A stretch of DNA of 5,361 bases from positions 1 through 5,361 of the forward strand of contig JAABPS010000208.1 of NCBI GenBank assembly GCA_011391835.1. Reading direction: 5' to 3'. The notes under the pieces were generated by a model. It had not been told where the DNA came from, did no database searches, and worked only from the letters and a program-made list of their open reading frames with translations. Made by a program: the position numbers and the translations under genes. This document shows, piece after piece, positions 1 through 4,158 of the stretch (position 1 is its first letter; each line of letters begins with the position of its first letter). Origin of the DNA: Desulfobacteraceae bacterium (GTDB lineage Bacteria; Desulfobacterota; Desulfobacteria; Desulfobacterales; JAABPS01).

Positions 1-1113
1 TCCTACAACTATGATGTGGATGGATTCTTGATCAGCAGAACTGAGGGTTCTGCTACTACCCAGTACAATTACTCCCAGCGGGGAGAACTTCTGGGTGTTA
101 CCCTGCCCAATAACTCCCAGATCGAATACATTCATGATCCTCTGGGAAGGCGCATTGCAAAGAAAGTTAATGGAGCCATTGTCGAAAAGTACCTGTGGCA
201 TGGGCTGACCAATCTGCTGGCTGTATATGACGGAAGCAATAATCTTCTCATGCGGTTCCAGTACACAGACGCCCGCATGCCTGTGGCCATGACAAAGGCT
301 GGTTCTACGTACTACCTGACCTATGACCAAGTCGGGTCTTTAAGAGCAGTTGCGGATTCTTCTGGAAATGTGGTAAAAAGAATTGATTACGATTCGTTTG
401 GGAATATTATCGCCGATTCAAATCCGTCATTTACTGTGCCATTCGGCTTTGCAGGCGGATTGCATGATCGGGATACCGGCCTTGTAAGATTTGGGTTCAG
501 GGATTACGATCCTGATATCGGCAGATGGACAGCCAAAGATCCGATTGGATTTGATGGGGGCGATACGGATTTATATGGGTATGTCTTAAGTGATCCGGTG
601 AATGCAGTTGACCCCAACGGACTTCTTGTGCGTGTAGGGCAGCACCCAGCTTTTGTAAATAGCCCTCGAAATCCATTTAATCATGCCGCTATAGTATTGT
701 CACCAGACAACCCTAAGGATTTTGCAGATAACCCACTTTTTAGGAATAATAACACCGCTACTCTTGGAGGACAGGCTTTTGGCCCTGGATTTAATAATTT
801 TTTTGCATGGTTTGGCGGGTTGCAAGGGGCACCTAATTTCCCCGGTGATTCTCCGAATAAATTAAGTGATTTGACTGTAGTGTGCACCCCAAGTGGCATG
901 TCTGATACCGATTTTATTAACGCCTTATTAAATGCTGCAGCAAGATACAATAATGATGCTATATACGATCCACTACCTGCAAGTGGACCATATGGTATTC
1001 TGGGTTACAACAGTAATAGTTATGTTTCTGGAGTTATTATTGCAGCAGGTGGAGTACCACCAAATTTACCTGGTAGTCGACCAGGTTATAATATACCTCT
1101 TCCAATACCCTAA
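1..1113 (+). CDS. RHS-repeat protein, C-terminal end with core domain and variable toxin tip (5' partial)
   Basis: The reading frame is open from base 1, so the gene starts upstream; the GTG at 16 is internal to a YD repeat (YNYDVDGF). YD repeats continue to about 174. The RHS-associated core follows at about 313-624, with GSLRAVADSSGNVV, RFGFRDYDPDIGRWTAKDP and LYGYVLSDPVNAVDPNGL. RHS proteins form a beta-cocoon around a C-terminal toxin, and the core is known to self-cleave near the DPxGL motif, here at 610-624. The 162 residues after it (625-1110) are the variable tip. The tip has NHAAIVLSPDNP (around 676-711), one Cys (codon 883-885) and a C-terminal YNSNSYVSGV followed by PG...PLPIP. I do not recognise a named toxin family; a permuted papain/NlpC-P60-like fold is a guess from the early His and late N-S-N-S-aromatic motif. 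RHS assignment is near certain; toxin activity is inferred. Confidence 0.95.
   Translation, partial: SYNYDVDGFLISRTEGSATTQYNYSQRGELLGVTLPNNSQIEYIHDPLGRRIAKKVNGAIVEKYLWHGLTNLLAVYDGSNNLLMRFQYTDARMPVAMTKAGSTYYLTYDQVGSLRAVADSSGNVVKRIDYDSFGNIIADSNPSFTVPFGFAGGLHDRDTGLVRFGFRDYDPDIGRWTAKDPIGFDGGDTDLYGYVLSDPVNAVDPNGLLVRVGQHPAFVNSPRNPFNHAAIVLSPDNPKDFADNPLFRNNNTATLGGQAFGPGFNNFFAWFGGLQGAPNFPGDSPNKLSDLTVVCTPSGMSDTDFINALLNAAARYNNDAIYDPLPASGPYGILGYNSNSYVSGVIIAAGGVPPNLPGSRPGYNIPLPIP
1065..1092 (+). promoter_or_regulatory. Possible promoter for the immunity candidate, inside the toxin-tip coding sequence
   Basis: A perfect -10 hexamer TATAAT lies at 1087-1092. A partial -35 TTTACC (4 of 6) lies at 1065-1070, 16 bases upstream. 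Initiation near 1099 would give a leader of about 70 bases before the start codon at 1168. The spacer is covered by an inverted repeat at 1068-1086. A promoter here would let the immunity gene be expressed independently of the long RHS gene. The region is AT-rich, so a chance -10 match is possible. Confidence 0.35.
1068..1086. repeat. Inverted repeat (7-bp arms, 5-base loop) near the 3' end of the RHS gene
   Basis: ACCTGGT at 1068-1074 and ACCAGGT at 1080-1086 are perfect reverse complements separated by AGTCG. The sequence encodes part of the toxin tip's final residues (LPGSRPG). It could be an operator over the putative promoter at 1065-1092 or an mRNA hairpin. It is not followed by a T-run, so it is not a convincing terminator. 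Confidence 0.5.
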
Positions 1114-1167
1114 AAAATTTAATTGGCATTTTAAAACACGAATAAACTTATTGAAGGATCTTAAAAA

Positions 1168-1434
1168 ATGAAATTGAAATATTTTTCACCAATACTGATA
1201 GATATATTATTAATATGCTGGACATTAGCGGTATCTCCTTATTCTAAATATGGTGATAATTGGGCTATTTATCCAGCAATCATTTTGTTTCCAGTGCTCA
1301 TTTTGGTGCATACTATTCTTATCTTTATAGATAAAAACAAATTGGCTTGTTCTATTTACGGGATAATTCATATATTTTTCGTGTTCTTTCTTTGGATATA
1401 TTGCCTAATGAAAATATCTAAAGATGCACTGTAA
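1168..1434 (+). CDS. Small three-helix membrane protein, candidate immunity protein of the RHS toxin
   Basis: This 88-residue protein has three hydrophobic segments, at about residues 6-23, 33-54 and 60-82, with a Lys-rich loop (DKNK) between the second and third, so it should sit in the inner membrane. The ATG at 1168 follows GAAGGA at 1153-1158 with 9-base spacing, a good ribosome binding site. It lies 54 bases after the RHS stop codon in the same direction, where immunity genes of polymorphic toxins normally lie. It is visibly more AT-rich than the RHS core, a common trait of exchanged toxin-immunity tips. I recognise no named immunity family. A membrane immunity protein would fit a toxin acting in the envelope or periplasm, but that is inference. 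Its 3' neighbour is a transposase unit starting about 12 bases after the stop. Confidence 0.8.
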   Translation: MKLKYFSPILIDILLICWTLAVSPYSKYGDNWAIYPAIILFPVLILVHTILIFIDKNKLACSIYGIIHIFFVFFLWIYCLMKISKDAL

Positions 1435-1450
1435 AGACGAAAATTTGGGG

Positions 1451-1469
1451 TCAAACCTTGCTATTTGAA
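1451..1469 (+). repeat. Left inverted repeat of the RAYT unit
   Basis: TCAAACCTTGCTATTTGAA at 1451-1469 is the reverse complement of the sequence at 2458-2476 with one mismatch in 19. GGGG immediately precedes it (1447-1450). The repeat is itself an imperfect dyad: TCAAA at 1451-1455 can pair with TTTGA at 1464-1468 around an 8-base loop. A short CAAGC match (as reverse complement) continues inward on both sides with a one-base shift. Small terminal hairpins are the kind of structure HUH transposases recognise. Confidence 0.75.
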
Positions 1470-1474
1470 TTTGC

Positions 1475-1503
1475 TTGACAATTATTGCCAGATTCTATAT
1501 TAT
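1475..1503 (+). promoter_or_regulatory. Near-consensus sigma-70-type promoter of the RAYT gene
   Basis: A perfect -35 TTGACA at 1475-1480 is separated by exactly 17 bases from TATTAT at 1498-1503 (5 of 6 match to TATAAT). Transcription would begin at about 1509-1511, which is at or next to the ATG at 1511. No ribosome binding site precedes that ATG, so the mRNA may be leaderless or nearly so. A start at the in-frame TTG at 1475 would make the -35 box coding and add 12 residues that do not look like the family's N-terminus. Confidence 0.65.
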
Positions 1504-1510
1504 CCTATCC

Positions 1511-2476
1511 ATGGCACGACAATGGAGAATCGAATACCCCAACGCACTGTATCATGTCCTGTCCCGGGGAAATGGCGGTCAGGATATTTATCGTTCAGAT
1601 GACGACCGACACCTGTTCCTGTCTTTATTAGAAGATTTATCCGAGCGTTTTAATATCGATATCTATGCTTATGTTCTAATGGACAACCATTACCATCTTC
1701 TGTTAAAAACAAAAAATGCCAATCTTTCCAAAGCCATGCAATGGTTCGGCACCACCTACACCCGCAAATTCAACCTGAACAATCATACATCCGGCCATTT
1801 GTTCCAGGGGCGCTTTAAAAGCATGATTGTGGAAAACGATGCCTATCTGTTGCGCCTGTCCTGCTATATCCATCGCAATCCCTTAAAAGCCGGAATGGTT
1901 AAACGGCTTTCCGATTATCCATGGAGCAGCTACAGGTTTTATGCCTATAAAAAGAAGCTGCCGGAATGGCTCAACACGCGACTTATTTTAAATCAGCTTT
2001 CCGGCAAAGACAAACACAGGGTTTACAGAATAAAAGTTCACCAATATTCGGAAGAGAAAGACAGCCTTCTTGATGATATCAAGCATGGATTGATTTACGG
2101 GAGTGATAAATTTGTAGCCAGTATAAAGAAGCGTTTTTTAGGGAATAAACAGGAAGCGGAACTGCCCCAGCACAATCGTATGTACAGGGATATTGATGCG
2201 AAAAAGCTATTAAGAAGCGCTGCGGCGTTCTTAAATTTTGATCTCAAAGCGTTTGGCAATAGCAAGAAACCGCGTTTAGAGAATAAAGATAACCGGGATA
2301 TGCTGGTCTATTTACTGAAGCAAACCGGAAGGTTTTCTAATCAGGAGATTGGGAACTTTTTTGGGCTAACCTATTCGGCTATCAGCCGGATTGCGAATCA
2401 GTTTAAAGATAGGATGGCAGAGGATAAGAGGCTTGCGGCTGGATTCGCCAAGCTTTATTCAAATATCAAGGTTTGA
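1511..2476 (+). CDS. REP-associated tyrosine transposase (RAYT, Y1/HUH nuclease family)
   Basis: A 321-residue single-strand DNA nuclease/transposase of the IS200-like Y1 superfamily. The family N-terminus MARQWRIEYPNALYHVLSRGN fixes the start at the ATG at 1511. The metal-binding HUH motif is His60-Tyr61-His62 in YVLMDNHYHLLL. The family-specific GHLFQGRFKS is at residues 95-104. The catalytic tyrosine should be Tyr119 in YIHRNPLKAGMV, followed by the usual SDYPWSSY. The C-terminal part ends in a helix-turn-helix resembling the DnaA C-terminal domain (about 276-297, FSNQEIGNFFGLTYSAISRI). The nuclease core appears intact. RAYTs are linked to dispersal of REP palindromes; a pair of REP-like repeats begins 90 bases downstream. 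The gene is bounded by 19-bp inverted repeats, the right one forming its last codons and stop. A near-consensus promoter abuts the start and no Shine-Dalgarno sequence is visible. Confidence 0.95.
   Translation: MARQWRIEYPNALYHVLSRGNGGQDIYRSDDDRHLFLSLLEDLSERFNIDIYAYVLMDNHYHLLLKTKNANLSKAMQWFGTTYTRKFNLNNHTSGHLFQGRFKSMIVENDAYLLRLSCYIHRNPLKAGMVKRLSDYPWSSYRFYAYKKKLPEWLNTRLILNQLSGKDKHRVYRIKVHQYSEEKDSLLDDIKHGLIYGSDKFVASIKKRFLGNKQEAELPQHNRMYRDIDAKKLLRSAAAFLNFDLKAFGNSKKPRLENKDNRDMLVYLLKQTGRFSNQEIGNFFGLTYSAISRIANQFKDRMAEDKRLAAGFAKLYSNIKV
2458..2476 (-). repeat. Right inverted repeat of the RAYT unit, overlapping the RAYT stop codon
   Basis: TTCAAATATCAAGGTTTGA at 2458-2476 matches the reverse complement of 1451-1469 at 18 of 19 positions. 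It encodes the C-terminal SNIKV and the TGA stop. It also contains the small TCAAA/TTTGA dyad. The GGGG next to the left copy is not matched here: the bases after the repeat are taat. Confidence 0.75.
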
Positions 2477-2565
2477 TAATCATTTTCCTCTGGCTCTAAA
2501 ATCGACCTGGCTTCAGAAAAGATTGCGATATCTAAAAGCAACTATTTTGTTACAGTTTAATTTTT

Positions 2566-2592
2566 GTCATTCCGGCGAAAGCTGGAATCCAG
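2566..2592 (+). repeat. REP-like repeat, left copy flanking the GIY-YIG gene
   Basis: A 27-base repeat beginning GTCATTCCGGCGAAAG and ending GGAATCCAG. It is the reverse complement of 2894-2920 with one mismatch (T at 2583). Internally ATTCCGGC can pair with GCTGGAAT across a GAAA loop with one G-U pair, a typical REP hairpin. It ends just before the GIY-YIG ribosome binding site. From memory, this sequence type belongs to widely dispersed proteobacterial intergenic palindromes. Confidence 0.85.
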
Positions 2593-2602
2593 AAAGGCAT
2601 GG

Positions 2603-2893
2603 GTGGATAAACAGCTGGCAGTATATATTTTGGCAGGTAAACGAAACGGTACGCTCTATATTAGCGTAACTTCAAACCTTGTAAAAAGGATATGGGAACA
2701 CAAAAATAATATGGTAGAAGGGTTTACCAGACGTTACCATGTTCATCAGTTGGTTTGGTATGAACTGCACGAAACCATGGAATCCGCTATTATCCGGGAG
2801 AAGCAATTAAAAGAATGGAAACGAAGATGGAAACTGGAATTGATTGAGAGCGGCAATCCAAATTGGCTGGACTTTTATAATGCGATTGGTTGA
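2603..2893 (+). CDS. Single-domain GIY-YIG nuclease family protein
   Basis: A 96-residue protein with the layout of small stand-alone GIY-YIG proteins (UvrC N-terminal-like, YhbQ/UPF0213 type). Expected key residues are visible: Tyr8 in VYIL (the GIY position), Tyr19 in TLYIS (the YIG position), Arg29 in LVKRIWEHK, Glu66 in SAIIREKQLKEWKR and Asn85 in GNPNW. The YIG motif reads YIS, a Gly-to-Ser change. I chose the GTG at 2603 because AGAAAGG at 2591-2597 sits 5 bases upstream and the product then begins MDKQLAVYIL, as relatives do. A TTG at 2564 in the same frame would translate the REP repeat (SFRRKLES) and is less likely. The gene fills the space between two inverted REP-like repeats; the right one starts on the base after the TGA stop. 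Its cellular role is unknown. Confidence 0.88.
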   Translation: MDKQLAVYILAGKRNGTLYISVTSNLVKRIWEHKNNMVEGFTRRYHVHQLVWYELHETMESAIIREKQLKEWKRRWKLELIESGNPNWLDFYNAIG

Positions 2894-2920
2894 CTGGATT
2901 CCGGCTTTCGCCGGAATGAC
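2894..2920 (-). repeat. REP-like repeat, right copy flanking the GIY-YIG gene
   Basis: A 27-base repeat inverted relative to 2566-2592, matching 26 of 27. It holds a perfect 8-bp stem: ATTCCGGC at 2898-2905 pairs with GCCGGAAT at 2910-2917 around a 4-base loop (TTTC). It starts directly after the GIY-YIG stop codon, so the hairpin could stabilise the transcript's 3' end. There is no T-run after it, so it is not a classical intrinsic terminator. Confidence 0.85.
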
Positions 2921-3202
2921 ACGCCGGTGTATGCTCTGCTTAGATTGGCTTTTATGGGTTTGAAAGGATAACTCCAAAACCCGGAAAGATTTCGGCGATT
3001 CTTTTACTCACGAACGCTTATAACCTTTTGATAATATAAAGATTGCCACATGCACTGTCGCGCATTCGCAATGACAAATGAGGATTGCGTCACAATCTGT
3101 AAACCGGGGCATGACAGCGGGGTTTGATATCTGGATCACCTATCGTGATTAAGGCAGTAGAGGTTTCAGGAGATGGAGGGAAGGGGGCTATGTTAAACCA
3201 GT
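2921..3202. other. Non-coding stretch between the GIY-YIG cassette and the DUF4124 gene
   Basis: I see no credible gene here. It holds a degenerate REP-like sequence at 3040-3098 and a small hairpin at 3135-3149 (ATCAC, loop CTATC, GTGAT) downstream of the leftward DUF4124 gene. That hairpin has no T-run on the minus strand and is a poor terminator. Confidence 0.6.
3040..3098. repeat. Degenerate REP-like sequence of a second type
   Basis: GATTGCCAC at 3041-3049 and TCGCAATGACA at 3065-3075 resemble the two ends of a common dispersed palindrome that reads TGTCATTGCGA ... GTGGCAATC on the other strand (recalled, not searched). The outer ends AGATTG (3040-3045) and CAATCT (3093-3098) are inverted, and CGCAAT (3067-3072) pairs with ATTGCG (3084-3089). 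The centre is not palindromic, so this looks like a decayed copy or two overlapping remnants. Confidence 0.4.
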
Positions 3203-3802
3203 TTATTCTTCTTCGTTTTTTTCACTGCTTTTAATTGTTTTGCTTTTCTGCATCTCGTATTCTTTCAGTTGAGACTCAAGCTTTTTTGCGACGTTTTCGT
3301 TGTGTTGTTCTATCTCAGCATTTAACGCAGCAAGTTTGCTATTAAATTCTTCTCTTCTTTCTTCAAGCTCTCTGGTTCTTTCGTTGAGTTTGGCAGCTTG
3401 CTCATTGTATTCTTCAATGTCGTCTCCAGGCTTTAACTTTAATTTATCTTTTAAAAGCTGAGCATCATCTTTTTCAATGGCATCCCTTTCCTTTATCAGC
3501 GCTTCCTGTTTTTCCTTGAGCTCTTTCATTGTGGCGTCATAATCCATATTTTTGGTAGTGGATGAAGGCGCTGATTCAACCGGCGTCTTATTCTGGGTTT
3601 CCGGCGGCGCTGTTTCCTGGACTGGGTCTTCGGGTTCCTGATATTCTTCCTTTCCGTAACGCTGATCAATAGGAACCTCATTGATATCATCGGTATAACG
3701 GGTGACACCATGTTCATCAACATATTCGTAAAACGCCCATGAAGATGAGGCTGCAAACAGGGTAATCAGTATGATCAGCAAAAATATTTTCATCCGGATC
3801 AT
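3203..3802 (-). CDS. Secreted DUF4124 and coiled-coil protein
   Basis: A 199-residue exported protein of unknown function. Residues 1-23 form a signal peptide (MIRMK, hydrophobic ILLIILITLFAA-type core, SSWA), with likely cleavage between Ala23 and Phe24. Residues 24-50 (FYEYVDEHGVTRYTDDINEV) match the DUF4124 pattern, a short beta-rich motif common at the N-terminus of proteobacterial envelope proteins. A Pro/Glu-rich linker runs from about 54 to 85, then a highly charged coiled coil at about 88-185. There is no lipobox or C-terminal anchor, so it should be periplasmic. The ATG at 3802 is preceded by a perfect AGGAGG (3811-3816, minus strand) with 8-base spacing, which decides it over the ATG three codons on. 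A perfect-consensus promoter lies upstream, so good expression is expected. It is transcribed away from the lipoprotein gene to its right; no functional link is shown. Confidence 0.88.
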   Translation of the reverse strand: MIRMKIFLLIILITLFAASSSWAFYEYVDEHGVTRYTDDINEVPIDQRYGKEEYQEPEDPVQETAPPETQNKTPVESAPSSTTKNMDYDATMKELKEKQEALIKERDAIEKDDAQLLKDKLKLKPGDDIEEYNEQAAKLNERTRELEERREEFNSKLAALNAEIEQHNENVAKKLESQLKEYEMQKSKTIKSSEKNEEE

Positions 3803-3810
3803 TGAAAAAT

Positions 3811-3816
3811 CCTCCT
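3811..3816 (-). promoter_or_regulatory. Perfect Shine-Dalgarno AGGAGG of the DUF4124 gene
   Basis: AGGAGG on the minus strand, 8 bases before the ATG at 3802. It fixes the start codon over the alternative ATG at 3793, which would have 17-base spacing. Confidence 0.85.
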
Positions 3817-3834
3817 AAATTTACGTTTAATTTG

Positions 3835-3855
3835 CGATGATATAGTGCGTCATCG
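3835..3855. repeat. Dyad in the leader of the DUF4124 gene
   Basis: CGATGA at 3835-3840 and TCATCG at 3850-3855 are perfect 6-bp inverted arms around a 9-base loop. It lies a few bases downstream of the expected transcription start, so it could be an operator or a 5' mRNA hairpin. Confidence 0.45.
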
Positions 3856-3865
3856 AATGGAGAAA

Positions 3866-3894
3866 ATTATAGGATGAATTCATGTTCTTGTCAA
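3866..3894 (-). promoter_or_regulatory. Perfect-consensus sigma-70 promoter of the DUF4124 gene
   Basis: On the minus strand TTGACA (3894-3889) and TATAAT (3871-3866) both match the consensus at 6 of 6, with the ideal 17-base spacer. Transcription should start near 3859, giving a leader of about 57 bases that ends in a perfect AGGAGG ribosome binding site. Confidence 0.85.
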
Positions 3895-3947
3895 TATAAT
3901 GCAAAGGGTCAATTATTTGTGCCTGTTGAAAGATCGATAAGTTTTTT

Positions 3948-3989
3948 AGGCAGATACTTACAGATCATATGATTTTAAATCTGATGCCT
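3948..3989. repeat. Nested dyad between the divergent promoters
   Basis: AGGCA (3948-3952) is inverted as TGCCT (3985-3989). Inside it CAGAT (3961-3965) is inverted as ATCTG (3979-3983), and ATCATATGAT at 3964-3973 is a perfect 10-bp palindrome. Neither strand shows a T-run after the structure, so a regulatory site is more likely than a terminator. AT-rich DNA makes chance dyads common. Confidence 0.3.
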
Positions 3990-4006
3990 TATTGTTCACG
4001 CTCTGC

Positions 4007-4035
4007 TTGCAATACATGTTGATCAATAGTATAGT
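4007..4035 (+). promoter_or_regulatory. Possible promoter of the lipoprotein gene
   Basis: TTGCAA at 4007-4012 (4 of 6) and TATAGT at 4030-4035 (5 of 6) are 17 bases apart. Initiation near 4042 would give a leader of about 117 bases containing the hairpin at 4093-4120. Confidence 0.4.
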
Positions 4036-4092
4036 GACGGGCAAAAAATGGCAGAAATGAAATATCCAATAAGGATAGAATGTTAGCGGACA

Positions 4093-4120
4093 CGGGCTGT
4101 GCTGGTGCCAGCCCAGCCCG
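4093..4120 (+). other. Strong GC-rich hairpin in the leader of the lipoprotein gene
   Basis: CGGGCTG (4093-4099) pairs with CAGCCCG (4114-4120). After a single T/C mismatch, GCTG (4101-4104) pairs with CAGC (4109-4112) around a 4-base loop. The stem stands out in otherwise AT-rich DNA. A loose T-run (CTTTTTA) occurs only about 13 bases later, too far for a standard intrinsic terminator. It may be an attenuator, a leader structure or a transcript-end hairpin. AGCCCGGGCT at 4115-4124 offers an alternative palindrome. Confidence 0.6.
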
Positions 4121-4158
4121 GGCTTAATTATAACTTTTTAGTGAAATCTAATACGCGT

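Larger units (their letters stand above)
3803..4158. other. Divergent intergenic region between the DUF4124 and lipoprotein genes
   Basis: This 356-base AT-rich stretch carries the leftward promoter at 3866-3894, a possible rightward promoter at 4007-4035, a dyad in the leftward leader (3835-3855), a nested dyad between the promoters (3948-3989) and a strong GC-rich hairpin in the rightward leader (4093-4120). I see no tRNA and no credible gene. Confidence 0.7.

Noticed and set aside
681..950. Minus-strand 89-codon frame opposite the RHS tip
   Set aside because: It lies wholly within the RHS frame and has no ribosome binding site or recognisable domain.
987..996. Perfect 10-bp palindrome ACCATATGGT in the toxin tip
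   Set aside because: It is short, lies in coding sequence and has no promoter or repeat context, so it is probably chance.
932..1171. 79-codon forward frame overlapping the RHS 3' end
   Set aside because: It is a shifted frame of the toxin tip with low-complexity composition and ends inside the immunity start; the RHS frame explains the DNA.
2564..2602. Extended TTG start of the GIY-YIG gene translating the REP repeat
   Set aside because: The GTG at 2603 has a good ribosome binding site and gives the family-like N-terminus; the extension only translates a mobile repeat.
2391..2669. 92-codon forward frame across the RAYT 3' end, first REP and GIY-YIG start
   Set aside because: It is out of frame with two well-supported genes and shows no domain.
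2566..2920. CRISPR-like interpretation of the repeated 27-mers
   Set aside because: There are only two copies, in inverted orientation and about 300 bases apart around a gene, which fits REP repeats rather than an array.
3526..3756. Second minus-strand frame inside the DUF4124 gene
   Set aside because: It is an Arg/Pro-rich shifted frame of a clear signal-peptide protein.
4048..4086. 12-codon leader peptide (MAEMKYPIRIEC) before the hairpin at 4093
   Set aside because: It has no ribosome binding site and no run of regulatory codons, so it cannot be supported as an attenuator peptide.
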